Assembly: GCA_019510535.1 (NCBI GenBank)
Contig: JAEKKE010000136.1
Span: 1-14,837, forward strand
Length of the DNA stretch: 14,837 nucleotides
Source: Acidobacteriota bacterium
Lineage (GTDB): Bacteria; Acidobacteriota; Terriglobia; Terriglobales; Acidobacteriaceae
Direction of reading: 5' to 3'
Below, in pieces: positions 1 to 7,924 of the stretch (positions within the stretch are counted from its first letter, which is position 1; the number at the start of each line of letters is the position of its first letter). Both the position numbers and the translations under genes were made by a program. The notes under the pieces are model-generated. The model saw nothing but the letters and a program-made list of their open reading frames with translations. It was not told the origin of the DNA and did not search any database.

Positions 1-2283
1 CGGATGATGAATCAGTTGAAGCTGGGCTACCTCTATACGGTCAACCGCTACGCACAGGATGCGCCGGCACTCTATGCGACCAGCCCGACCATTTATTGGG
101 GATTGGACAACTGGGGAAGCAGCAGTATGTCAGGGCAGACCTACACGTTGCCGACCTCAAACTTCTATCCGGTGCTGAACGTCTCTGATTCGATCAGTTG
201 GCAGAAGAGATCACACTCTATCAAGTTCGGCGGCATGTGGAACCGCGAGCAGGATCACTACTGGAATCCGCCGGCTGGCTTTGACAACATCACCCTGGGT
301 CTCGCATCCGGTGATCCTGCGAACAACGCCTTTTCCAGCTCGAGCCTGCCAAACGCCAGCCCTGACAACCTGAACGAAGCGCAGCAGCTTTATGCCGTCC
401 TGACGGGCCGCATCAACTACGTCAACGGCAGCTACTCGTATTCGCAGAAGACAGGCGACTACCTCAAGGCTGTCGGCGCCTACAACCTGAACGAGCTGCA
501 GACCGCCTGGGGATTGTTCGCTCAGGACTCCTGGCGCATCTTCCCGACCCTGACGCTGAACTACGGTATGCGCTGGGACTTTACCGGCGACAACCACGAC
601 CTCACCGGCGCTTATCACTCGTTGCCGGAGGCGTCCGTGTACGGTCCCTCCGGCGTTGACAATCTCTTCCACCCGGGATCGCTACAGGGAACCAGTAATC
701 CTCAGTTTGAGACACGGCCGCACTCCTATGCTCCCTGGAAAGTTTCGCCGCAGCCGCAGATCGGGTTTGCCTGGAATCCTAGAAATCAGGATGGCTTCCT
801 TGGAAAACTGTTTGGCCAGGGAGATACGGTGATCCGTGGCGGATATGGCCTGCGCCGGTTCACCATGCCGCAGCAGTACTACTGGAACAACTCCTCGTCG
901 TACGGAGCGTTCTTCTATCAGAGCTTCTATCTAAATCCAAACACCTCAGGTCAGACTGGCACCTTTTCACCGGGCACGCTGTCACTGGGGAATACACTCC
1001 CGGCACGTGGCCTTTCGCCGGCAAGCTATCTCCGTACTGAGCCCTTAGCCGACTTCACCTTCCTGAACTCAGTCTCGGCTGCGGGCATGGATTACAACAT
1101 CAAGCAGCCATATACGCAGAGCTGGAACTTTGGCTTTGAGCGGAAGTTCGGAAGCCGCGCAATTGAGGTGCGATACGACGGAAACCGGACGCTGCACCAG
1201 TGGCTGGCGATCAATCCCAATGAAGTGAATGTCTTTGAGAACGGCTTCCTTGCGGTCGACTACGAGAACGCCGATTATCTGAACTACATCAAGACGGGCC
1301 AGGTCGGCGCGATAGCCAATATCCTGAGCGGCATCACCGGAACGACGACCTACTTCTGCAACCTGGTCGGATCGTCGTTCTCGCCCTGCGCCAACAACGC
1401 CGGATACACCGGCGCCGGGGCAGGCTACCCGATCAACTTCTTCCAGGCGAATCCGTACGCAGCGGGCACCAGTACCAGCCTGATGAAAGCCGTTGGATAT
1501 TCGAACTATCACTCGCTGCAGTTGGACTTCCGTCAGCAGAACTGGCACGGCTGGATCTTCGATGCGAACTATACCTTCGGCAAAGCGCTTGGCATCGGCT
1601 CGACGCAGAACTATACGGCGGGCGCAGACAATCTGTTGACCCTACGCGATCTCAGCAAGGGATATGGACCTACACCATACGACATTCGTCACGTGGTGCA
1701 CTTCACCTCGTCGTACGATCTGCCCTTTGGGAAGGGCAAGACATTCCTCAGTTCGAATAACCTGGTCAGCCGTCTCGCGGGCAACTGGACCATCGGGTCG
1801 ATCATGATCATCCAGACCGGCGCAGCGCAGCAGATATTCGGCGGTAACGCGACGTATAACGACTATGCCGACGGCGGCATACGGCTGGTCGGTGTCACGG
1901 CAAAGGAGTTGCAGCGTGCGGTCGGCGTTCACCGTGTGCCCGGCAAGACCTACGCCCGGCTGCTGGAGCCGAAGTATATGTCCGCAGGCGGAGCCAACCA
2001 GAGCTACATCCAACCAAACACGACTCCGGGCACCATCGGTGAGAGGCTCTATCTGTACGGTCCACGTGCGTTCTATCACGACGTGTCCGTCTCCAAAAGC
2101 TTCCCGGTTCGCGAGAGGGTCCAAGTCAAGCTGCAGAGTGAGTTTCTGAATATCTGGAATCATCCTGTCTTTGGAAGTACGCCTAACTCGTTTGGCAGCA
2201 GTGTGCAGAGCACGAATTTTGCCAACAGCGGAGTCACCAATCATCCTCGCTGGATCGAGCTGCGCGGCAACATCGAGTTCTAA
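1..2283 (+). CDS. TonB-dependent receptor, Oar-like beta-barrel (5' end outside window)
   Basis: This is the C-terminal part, at least 760 residues, of an outer-membrane TonB-dependent receptor of the large Oar-like type common in Acidobacteriota. The reading frame is open to the left edge, so the Met codon at position 4 is probably internal. The carboxypeptidase-like regulatory domain and plug normally found at the N-terminus lie outside the window. What is visible is barrel sequence: alternating aromatic/polar strands, many Tyr/Asn/Gly-rich loops, phrases such as 'LFAQDSWRI' and 'LTLNYGMRWDF' typical of barrel strands in this family, and a C-terminal strand ending in Phe, the usual BAM recognition signal. 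The protein would import large or scarce substrates such as oligosaccharides, peptides or siderophores using TonB energy; the substrate cannot be read from the sequence. A strong terminator follows, so it is transcriptionally separate from the downstream permease. Confidence 0.9.
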   Translation, partial: RMMNQLKLGYLYTVNRYAQDAPALYATSPTIYWGLDNWGSSSMSGQTYTLPTSNFYPVLNVSDSISWQKRSHSIKFGGMWNREQDHYWNPPAGFDNITLGLASGDPANNAFSSSSLPNASPDNLNEAQQLYAVLTGRINYVNGSYSYSQKTGDYLKAVGAYNLNELQTAWGLFAQDSWRIFPTLTLNYGMRWDFTGDNHDLTGAYHSLPEASVYGPSGVDNLFHPGSLQGTSNPQFETRPHSYAPWKVSPQPQIGFAWNPRNQDGFLGKLFGQGDTVIRGGYGLRRFTMPQQYYWNNSSSYGAFFYQSFYLNPNTSGQTGTFSPGTLSLGNTLPARGLSPASYLRTEPLADFTFLNSVSAAGMDYNIKQPYTQSWNFGFERKFGSRAIEVRYDGNRTLHQWLAINPNEVNVFENGFLAVDYENADYLNYIKTGQVGAIANILSGITGTTTYFCNLVGSSFSPCANNAGYTGAGAGYPINFFQANPYAAGTSTSLMKAVGYSNYHSLQLDFRQQNWHGWIFDANYTFGKALGIGSTQNYTAGADNLLTLRDLSKGYGPTPYDIRHVVHFTSSYDLPFGKGKTFLSSNNLVSRLAGNWTIGSIMIIQTGAAQQIFGGNATYNDYADGGIRLVGVTAKELQRAVGVHRVPGKTYARLLEPKYMSAGGANQSYIQPNTTPGTIGERLYLYGPRAFYHDVSVSKSFPVRERVQVKLQSEFLNIWNHPVFGSTPNSFGSSVQSTNFANSGVTNHPRWIELRGNIEF

Positions 2284-2297
2284 CCAGCGAAAAACAG

Positions 2298-2338
2298 GAT
2301 GCCCGGCGCGGCAGGCATAAGCCTTCGCGCCGGGCATC
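2298..2338 (+). terminator. Hairpin terminator after the TonB-dependent receptor
   Basis: A perfect 13-bp GC-rich stem is formed by GATGCCCGGCGCG (2298-2310) and CGCGCCGGGCATC (2326-2338), with a 15-base loop. It starts 14 bases after the receptor stop codon. An A-rich run lies just before it, and only a short T-containing stretch (tatgtcttt) follows, so it is a strong hairpin with an imperfect U-tract. It probably ends the receptor transcript. Confidence 0.8.
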
Positions 2339-2430
2339 TATGTCTTTGAGCAGAATCGACGAATTACAAACAGGTTGCCGTGGTATGAAGGGAGTACATC
2401 GTCATACATCACGGTTGCAGAGGACAGTGG

Positions 2431-3930
2431 ATGGGGCAGCAGCAGGAAAGCGAAGGCGAGTTTCGCAAGGCATTAGGCCTGTTCGACTCTGTAATGATCG
2501 TGGCCGGGGTCATGGTAGGTTCCGGCATCTTCATCGTCAGCGCGGAGATCACGCGGCAGGTGGGCTCAGCCGGCTGGCTGATGGTGGCCTGGTTGATCAC
2601 AGGAGTACTGACCATCGCCGGAGCTCTCAGCTATGGAGAGCTGGCGGCGATGATGCCGTCAGCCGGCGGCATGTATGTCTATCTGCGGGAGGCGTTCTCG
2701 CCGATCTTCGGCTTCCTGTATGGTTGGACCCTGGTAACGGTGATTCAGACTGGCACGATCGCTGCCGTGGCCATTGCGTTTGCACGGTTCAGCGGAGCGA
2801 TCTTACCCGCCATCTCTGAGAAACAGTACCTGATTGCGCCGATTCATCTGGGGTCGTCTTATGCGCTTTCGCTCTCGACGGCGCAGGCGCTGGCGCTAGT
2901 GATCATTCTTCTCATCGCATTGATCAACAGCTATGGGGTCGAGTGGGGCAAGCTGATCCAGAACGTCTTTACTGTGGCGAAGCTCACCGGCATCGTGGCG
3001 CTGCTCGGGCTGGCTGCATACGCATTCCTGCGGAACCCGCAGATCTTCCATGCGAACTTTGCGCGGGCCTGGACTCCTATCCATGTCACGGCAATCGGAA
3101 GTACAGAGATCGCTACAGCATGGGGCATGCTGGTGGCCCTGTGTGTCTCGCAAACCGGTTCGCTCTTCTCAGCGGATTCCTGGCACGACATCACCTTTGT
3201 CGCCGGAGAGGTACGTAATCCCAAGCGGAACCTTCCGCTGTCGCTGGCGATCGGAACCACGCTCGTTATCGGGCTTTATCTGTTATGCAATCTTTGCTAT
3301 CTCGCGGTGCTCCCGGTCGAAGGTATCCAGACCGCACCGCAGGATCGTGTGGCGACACTGGTGGTGGATACCGTGTTGCCCGGGATCGGCAAGCTCGCCA
3401 TGAGCCTCCTGATCATGGTCTCAACCTTCGGAACGGTCAATGCGCTCACGCTCGCCGGAGGACGCGCTTATTACGCCATGGCGCAGGATGGATTGTTCTT
3501 CGGCCGCGCCGGTGTACTGAACCGGGCACGCGTGCCCGGATGGGCTCTCGGACTGCAATGTGTGTGGTCACTCCTGCTGGTACTGCCGCGTACTTACAAC
3601 GCAGCTACAGGAGAATACGGCAATCTCTATAGCAACCTTCTGGACTACGTGATCTCAGCCGCGTTGCTGTTCTACATCCTCACCGTCGTCGGGCTCTTCC
3701 GTTTGCGAGCGACGAAGCCGGATGCCGTACGGCCCTATCGCTGCTGGGGATATCCATGGCTGCCGGCGTTGTATCTGGTAGGAGCGGCGGTGGTGCTGGT
3801 GGTGCTCTTCTGCTATCGCACATCAACCACATGGCCTGGACTGATCATCATTCTGAGTGGCATACCCGTATATGCCCTGCTGAAGCATAATGCTTCGCAA
3901 CGGGGTTCGAATGAGGTTGTTGCGGAATAA
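2431..3930 (+). CDS. APC-superfamily amino acid permease
   Basis: This is a 499-residue inner-membrane transporter of the amino acid-polyamine-organocation (APC) superfamily, the usual length for a 12-helix permease. A short hydrophilic N-terminus leads into TM1 with the conserved GSGIF motif (about residues 30-34). Helix 2 and its loop contain 'SYGELAAMMPSAGG' (about 67-80), characteristic of the LAT/amino acid transporter branch. Further hydrophobic helices run to a basic, polar C-terminal tail. The ATG at 2431 is supported by AGAGGA at 2419-2424, 6 bases upstream; an overlapping frame beginning at 2340 is a shadow. The gene is monocistronic: a terminator lies before it and a palindromic element after it. 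Its substrate is unknown. Because the neighbouring operon degrades hydroxyproline, import of hydroxyproline, proline or another amino acid is a reasonable guess, but nothing in the sequence proves it. Confidence 0.9.
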   Translation: MGQQQESEGEFRKALGLFDSVMIVAGVMVGSGIFIVSAEITRQVGSAGWLMVAWLITGVLTIAGALSYGELAAMMPSAGGMYVYLREAFSPIFGFLYGWTLVTVIQTGTIAAVAIAFARFSGAILPAISEKQYLIAPIHLGSSYALSLSTAQALALVIILLIALINSYGVEWGKLIQNVFTVAKLTGIVALLGLAAYAFLRNPQIFHANFARAWTPIHVTAIGSTEIATAWGMLVALCVSQTGSLFSADSWHDITFVAGEVRNPKRNLPLSLAIGTTLVIGLYLLCNLCYLAVLPVEGIQTAPQDRVATLVVDTVLPGIGKLAMSLLIMVSTFGTVNALTLAGGRAYYAMAQDGLFFGRAGVLNRARVPGWALGLQCVWSLLLVLPRTYNAATGEYGNLYSNLLDYVISAALLFYILTVVGLFRLRATKPDAVRPYRCWGYPWLPALYLVGAAVVLVVLFCYRTSTTWPGLIIILSGIPVYALLKHNASQRGSNEVVAE

Positions 3931-3933
3931 TCT

Positions 3934-4137
3934 GCGGGTCCCTCAGCGGCTAAAGCCGCGTACCTCGTGGCTCGAGTGCGGCATGGCTGAAGCCATGCCC
4001 TTAAGCAAAACAAGAGAGGCAAGGTAAAAGTTTGTTTCTTGTTCGCGCAACGCGCGAATGCCTTGCTTAAGGGGACGGCTTCAGCCGTCCCATACAGAAC
4101 CCGAAACACATGCGGCTTTAGCCGCTGAGGTACCCGC
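3934..4137. repeat. Nested inverted-repeat (REP/MITE-like) element between convergent genes
   Basis: The ends are a 26-bp inverted repeat (3934-3959 and 4112-4137) with 25 of 26 positions matching; each end contains its own small palindrome (GCGGCT-AA-AGCCGC at 3946-3959, GCGGCT-TT-AGCCGC at 4112-4125). Inside lie two 20-base palindromes, 3980-3999 (9-bp arms, GGCTGAAGCC core) and 4072-4091 (9-bp arms, GGCTTCAGCC core). Each adjoins one half of an 11-bp inverted repeat, CCCTTAAGCAA at 3998-4008 and its complement at 4063-4073. A central hairpin (TTCGCGC/GCGCGAA, 4042-4058) completes the symmetry. It fills the gap between two convergent genes and could fold as one long cruciform or as five small hairpins, acting as a bidirectional terminator. 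No transposase is present. From general familiarity such units seem common in acidobacterial intergenic DNA, but copy number cannot be tested here. Confidence 0.85.
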
Positions 4138-4151
4138 GTAAGCCTCCACAA

Positions 4152-6899
4152 TCAGCGCGGTGCTTGCAACGATATCGTGGTCCCTTCAGACGACAGAGAA
4201 ACAGACCGCACTTCTTCAGGCTTCTCTGTCGCGGGAGCAGCAATATGCAGCTTCACCTCTTTGACGTAAGCAGTCGCAGGCGCCAGACGAATCGTGACCT
4301 GATGTGTAGAGATGTCATACTCCACCGCAGTGAAGGCTCCGCCATCAAGAGTAAGCCACTGACCAGTCGGCGCAAAAAAGACCCGCTGCCGGGATGAGTC
4401 GAGTACAGCCAACCGGACAAGGTTTCCATGAACTGTCACATTTCCACCAAAAGCGAGCCAGCCCAGCGAGGGATCCTGTACGAGATATGCGCTGGTGTTG
4501 AGCGCATGACCGAGGAAGTTCGGACCGTAGTCACCGGTATATGGGTCGTACTGCATACGATCGGGATACGAGTGAAACGCTGCAGAACCGAAACCTTTCT
4601 CATCGATGTTTGCAAGTGGTCCCATGACGCCGCCATAGCCGGCACGCAGCAGGTAAAGGTCATTGGGACGGGCACGATACTCGCTGAGTAGCGGAATCGC
4701 ATTCAAGCCGGAGCCGTAGTGATGTAACTGACGCTCGATGCGCGGATACTTGCCTCCATAGAGGAAGTCCCAGTAACGGCGAGCGCTGCCGTTATATCCC
4801 CAGGAGGGTACGACCGGTGTGTATGCGAGGATGGCATTGAGCGTGAGATCAGCCTTTTCTTTGAAGCCGAAGTAGCGCGTCCATGCGTAGACCTCTTCCT
4901 GCCCTGTTGAGTCCCATGGCATCTCGCTGCCGAAGGGATAGGGCTCGCCATTCCACTGCTGCGCTCGTTCGCGCATCCACCCTTCGAGGGCAGATGCCTT
5001 CTCATTCCACCCTTCCATCTTCAGGTCATGGAGCAGCAGCGTGAAGATGGTGCCTTCCATCTGGCCGAACTGCGTATAGTATGGCGCGTGGGAGCGCATG
5101 GCCATGGTGGTCTCATACGCATGATCGAGATACCACTTCCAGTCCTGCTTTGACGTAAGACCAGAAGTGTTGCGCGCGACGCGATAGAGGGACCAGTACG
5201 CAGCGACGACATGCGGATAGTTGAACGAGCGCCCGACATCGGCGGCATCCTTGCGATTCCAGCTGGTCCACGTGCCCCAATTCATCGACGTGTCGTAGTA
5301 CCCGGCGGGCATCGCGTCCGGCTGGTAGTAGAAAAGGCTCTTGTGAACGCCGAACTTCTGCGGACCCTCAGTCTCCTGCAGGTGACCCCAGACGGTTTGA
5401 TTCACAAAGGCCTCAAGTTTACGAACCTCTTCCGGATCGGGAGCGATGGCTTCCTTCATCGCGGCTGCAAGCCACGACCCGGCGCCTCCTTCATCGCTCA
5501 GGCCTGCAATCCATACACGCGGCTCCTGAACTAGCTGTTTCCCGGCATCGTTGTCATAACCGATAACCGAAGGCGAGCGATGGAATAGATCATTGGGTTG
5601 CTCGAACCACTGCTCATGAAAGAGAAAGCGGCCAAGATCGGCGACCGTCTGTATCTCCGGCTTGATGCTGCGATAGGCGATGGTCTGTACAGTGCCATCC
5701 CCATAGGTGATGCGCAGTCGAGCTCGTCCCCAGCGAAGACCATGAACGGTGTAGGCCTGAGTCCTGCCGTCAGGCGCCAAGCCGTCGTGATGGACAGAGA
5801 GTGCGCCTTCCGGCTCGCTGACGATGCTGGTGACGGTACTCGCCGAACGAAGGAAGAGCCGGCCATCCGTATCCTGCGGCAGGATGTATCCGGGAATTCC
5901 GATGGCTACCGGACGTCCGTGAGTTGTCAGCGTTGTTTCGATCTCGCGGAGGGAGGGAGCGACGAATAGATGTAGCGTATAGGTGATGCTCTTCCCAGGT
6001 TGAAGGACCGCTTCGGTTGGTTGGTTCCACTGCTCGGCGCCCTTCCACTCGGTATCGGCGAAGCCTGCGGAGTGGATCATCCACTCATACGACCCTTCAA
6101 AGGTCATGCCGCGCCGCGTCGGATCAGTCAGCAATACGGCTTCACCATCGCGGCCGACACGTTTATCCGGGTTCCGTTTATCTAGGATCGGCTTCCAGGC
6201 TTCAAGCGGTGCATGGCCTTCGGGCGCGATCAGAAGCACGGGCCCTGTGCCGGAGAGGCGCGCTACCTGAACATAACCGGCATCCTGACCGATATAGGGA
6301 TCGTAGAAGGAGCAGGTCGTGTAGCTCTGCTCCAGGGTGCGGCCGTTCATGATGTTGTTGAAGACCATCGGAACGCCGATACCGCCTAGATGCACAGCCT
6401 TGTGCGTGCGATTGGTGAGTGTGTAGCTGAGATAGATGTCGCCGCTACGAACGGACCACTCCCGCACCACACGCAGCGGGATCTCAGCCGGAAGCGTTGC
6501 CGCAAGATCGGCGCGAAAGGCAGTGGGTGTGTTGGCAAGAACCTGGACGGGCTTGCGGCGGTAAGCCGTCGAGTAGTCCTTCCATTCGGTAGAGGCATCA
6601 TCGCGAAGGCGCAGGTCGAGATCGCCCAGGTGGTAGAAGGTATCTGCCGAGCGGGCTTTGAGAAGATCGCCGGGAGTGTAGTCCAGCATTGGATCTGTTG
6701 CTGGCCTCAGTTGTGCTGCCGTGCCGGAGTAGGTAAGTAACTCCAGAGTGAGCTCTTTGCCTTTCAGCACCACGCGCCCGCCATCAAGCATGGGACCAGG
6801 CGGAAGCGGCTTGGGAGGCTGAGACCAACTCGGTGTGCTGCTTATGAGCGAGGACAACAGGACAGCACGAGACAGGCGGAACAACGGAGAGAAGCTCAC
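4152..6899 (-). CDS. Secreted DUF5695-like protein (six-hairpin glycosidase-like)
   Basis: This is a 915-residue exported protein. A GTG start at 6899 is preferred because AGGAG lies 5 bases upstream (6905-6909). The first about 26 residues form a signal peptide: Arg-containing n-region, a hydrophobic stretch (AVLLSSLISS), and a likely cut after 'SWS'. The N-terminal about 330 residues look like a beta-sandwich resembling a super-sandwich domain. The middle (about 430-760) is rich in Trp, Tyr and helix-type repeats, with stretches such as 'DWKWYLDHAYETTMAM', as in alpha/alpha-toroid glycosidases. A beta-rich C-terminal section follows. I recognise the overall pattern as DUF5695, a family annotated beside polysaccharide utilisation genes, but no activity is established to my knowledge and catalytic acids cannot be assigned by eye. 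It follows the hydroxyproline operon on the same strand after an 86-base gap and may be co-transcribed. It probably acts on a glycan or glycoprotein outside the inner membrane. Confidence 0.75.
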   Translation of the reverse strand: MSFSPLFRLSRAVLLSSLISSTPSWSQPPKPLPPGPMLDGGRVVLKGKELTLELLTYSGTAAQLRPATDPMLDYTPGDLLKARSADTFYHLGDLDLRLRDDASTEWKDYSTAYRRKPVQVLANTPTAFRADLAATLPAEIPLRVVREWSVRSGDIYLSYTLTNRTHKAVHLGGIGVPMVFNNIMNGRTLEQSYTTCSFYDPYIGQDAGYVQVARLSGTGPVLLIAPEGHAPLEAWKPILDKRNPDKRVGRDGEAVLLTDPTRRGMTFEGSYEWMIHSAGFADTEWKGAEQWNQPTEAVLQPGKSITYTLHLFVAPSLREIETTLTTHGRPVAIGIPGYILPQDTDGRLFLRSASTVTSIVSEPEGALSVHHDGLAPDGRTQAYTVHGLRWGRARLRITYGDGTVQTIAYRSIKPEIQTVADLGRFLFHEQWFEQPNDLFHRSPSVIGYDNDAGKQLVQEPRVWIAGLSDEGGAGSWLAAAMKEAIAPDPEEVRKLEAFVNQTVWGHLQETEGPQKFGVHKSLFYYQPDAMPAGYYDTSMNWGTWTSWNRKDAADVGRSFNYPHVVAAYWSLYRVARNTSGLTSKQDWKWYLDHAYETTMAMRSHAPYYTQFGQMEGTIFTLLLHDLKMEGWNEKASALEGWMRERAQQWNGEPYPFGSEMPWDSTGQEEVYAWTRYFGFKEKADLTLNAILAYTPVVPSWGYNGSARRYWDFLYGGKYPRIERQLHHYGSGLNAIPLLSEYRARPNDLYLLRAGYGGVMGPLANIDEKGFGSAAFHSYPDRMQYDPYTGDYGPNFLGHALNTSAYLVQDPSLGWLAFGGNVTVHGNLVRLAVLDSSRQRVFFAPTGQWLTLDGGAFTAVEYDISTHQVTIRLAPATAYVKEVKLHIAAPATEKPEEVRSVSLSSEGTTISLQAPR

Positions 6900-6946
6900 G
6901 GCGGCTCCTGAAGCTGTATTCGAAAAGGGGAGGGCTGATCTTGCGA

Positions 6947-6975
6947 GGCGGCCGCATGAAGGGAATGCAGCCGCC
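6947..6975 (-). terminator. Intercistronic hairpin between the DapA-family and DUF5695-like genes
   Basis: GGCGGC (6947-6952) pairs with GCCGCC (6970-6975). The stem continues as GCAT/ATGC after a single mismatch, leaving a 7-base loop. It lies 10 bases after the DapA-family stop codon and about 50 bases before the DUF5695-like start. There is no clear U-tract on the minus strand, so it may be a partial terminator or an mRNA-stabilising hairpin that lowers expression of the last gene, rather than a true operon end. Confidence 0.45.
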
Positions 6976-6985
6976 GTCGAGTGGC

Positions 6986-7915
6986 TTACGCCTGCTGCAG
7001 AACAGGGAAAGGTGTGGACTTGATCGTAGGACGATTGGCCATCGCCGTTGCCAACACTGCCTTCACCTCTTCAAGCTCTGCGCCGACGAGCTCAAGCCGC
7101 GGTGGGCGCACCCTGGCTGTGCCAGTACCGGTCTGCTCCTGAACCCACTTGATGAGCTGGACGAACTTCGGCACGGTATCGAGGCGGAGCAAAGGCAGGA
7201 ACCAGCGGTAGAGCTCGAAGGCCTCCTGATGCTTTCCCGCCATCGCAAGCTCGTAAAGCGCGACGGACTCAGCGGGGAAGGCATTGACCAGACCTGCGAT
7301 CCAGGCACTGGATCCGGCAGCAACCGCTTCGACGATCGCATCATCGACACCGGTGCAGATAGTAAGGCGATCATCAAGAATGGCGCGGATTGCGGTCACA
7401 CGGCGCACATCGGTGCTCGACTCCTTGATGGCGTGCAGGGTGGGGAACTCCTGCGCCAGTTCCTTCACTTGCTCCGGGATGTAGTCCGTCTTATACGCGA
7501 CCGGATTGTTGTAGAGCATGCAGGAGAGCTTCGTCGCCCGCATGATCGCGGCGATATGAGCCTTCATCTCGCGCCAGTCAGTGCTGTAGATATAGGGAGG
7601 AAGCACCATCAGGCCAGCGCAGCCGAGGTCTTCTGCTTCCTTTGCCAGACGAACAGCGGCTGCCGTCGAGAGAGAGGAGATGCCCGCGACCACAGGAGTT
7701 CCGGTCTTCTCTGAGGCGCGAAGCGCCGTCTCAAGAATGGCCACCTTCTCGTTATGTTCCAGCGTTGCTCCCTCTCCGAGAGAGCCAAGCATGACCAGGC
7801 CGGTGCATCCGTTTTTCAGCATCCACGATGTGTGCTGGAAGAGCAGGTTGTGGTCGACGGCGAGGGAGGGTTCAAACGGCGTCGTGACAGCGGGTATCAC
7901 TCCGGTCCACTTCAT
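6986..7915 (-). CDS. DapA-family lyase, probable pyrroline-4-hydroxy-2-carboxylate deaminase
   Basis: This 309-residue cytoplasmic protein belongs to the dihydrodipicolinate synthase / N-acetylneuraminate lyase family of Schiff-base TIM-barrel enzymes and is of normal length. The substrate-binding loop reads GSLGEGATL (about 44-52). The catalytic Tyr is in YNNP (Tyr135), and the Schiff-base Lys is in IKESS (Lys164), so the active site is intact. The family covers aldolases, dehydratases and deaminases. Position right after the hydroxyproline epimerase and dehydrogenase genes points to the deaminase that converts pyrroline-4-hydroxy-2-carboxylate to 2-oxoglutarate semialdehyde plus ammonia (LhpC/HypD role). 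The ATG at 7915 has AGGAG 6 bases upstream and begins 9 bases after the preceding stop, so co-transcription is clear. A DHDPS or 2-keto-3-deoxy-sugar aldolase role is possible but fits the neighbourhood less well. Confidence 0.88.
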   Translation of the reverse strand: MKWTGVIPAVTTPFEPSLAVDHNLLFQHTSWMLKNGCTGLVMLGSLGEGATLEHNEKVAILETALRASEKTGTPVVAGISSLSTAAAVRLAKEAEDLGCAGLMVLPPYIYSTDWREMKAHIAAIMRATKLSCMLYNNPVAYKTDYIPEQVKELAQEFPTLHAIKESSTDVRRVTAIRAILDDRLTICTGVDDAIVEAVAAGSSAWIAGLVNAFPAESVALYELAMAGKHQEAFELYRWFLPLLRLDTVPKFVQLIKWVQEQTGTGTARVRPPRLELVGAELEEVKAVLATAMANRPTIKSTPFPVLQQA

Positions 7916-7924
7916 AGAGATCTC

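Noticed and set aside
4042..4058. CRISPR or tandem-repeat array in the palindromic intergenic region
   Set aside because: The repeats are inverted, not direct, and there are no regular unique spacers or cas genes.
6941..7714. Plus-strand open frame (257 codons) opposite the DapA-family gene
   Set aside because: The opposite strand encodes an intact Schiff-base lyase with both catalytic residues; this frame is a codon-phase shadow.
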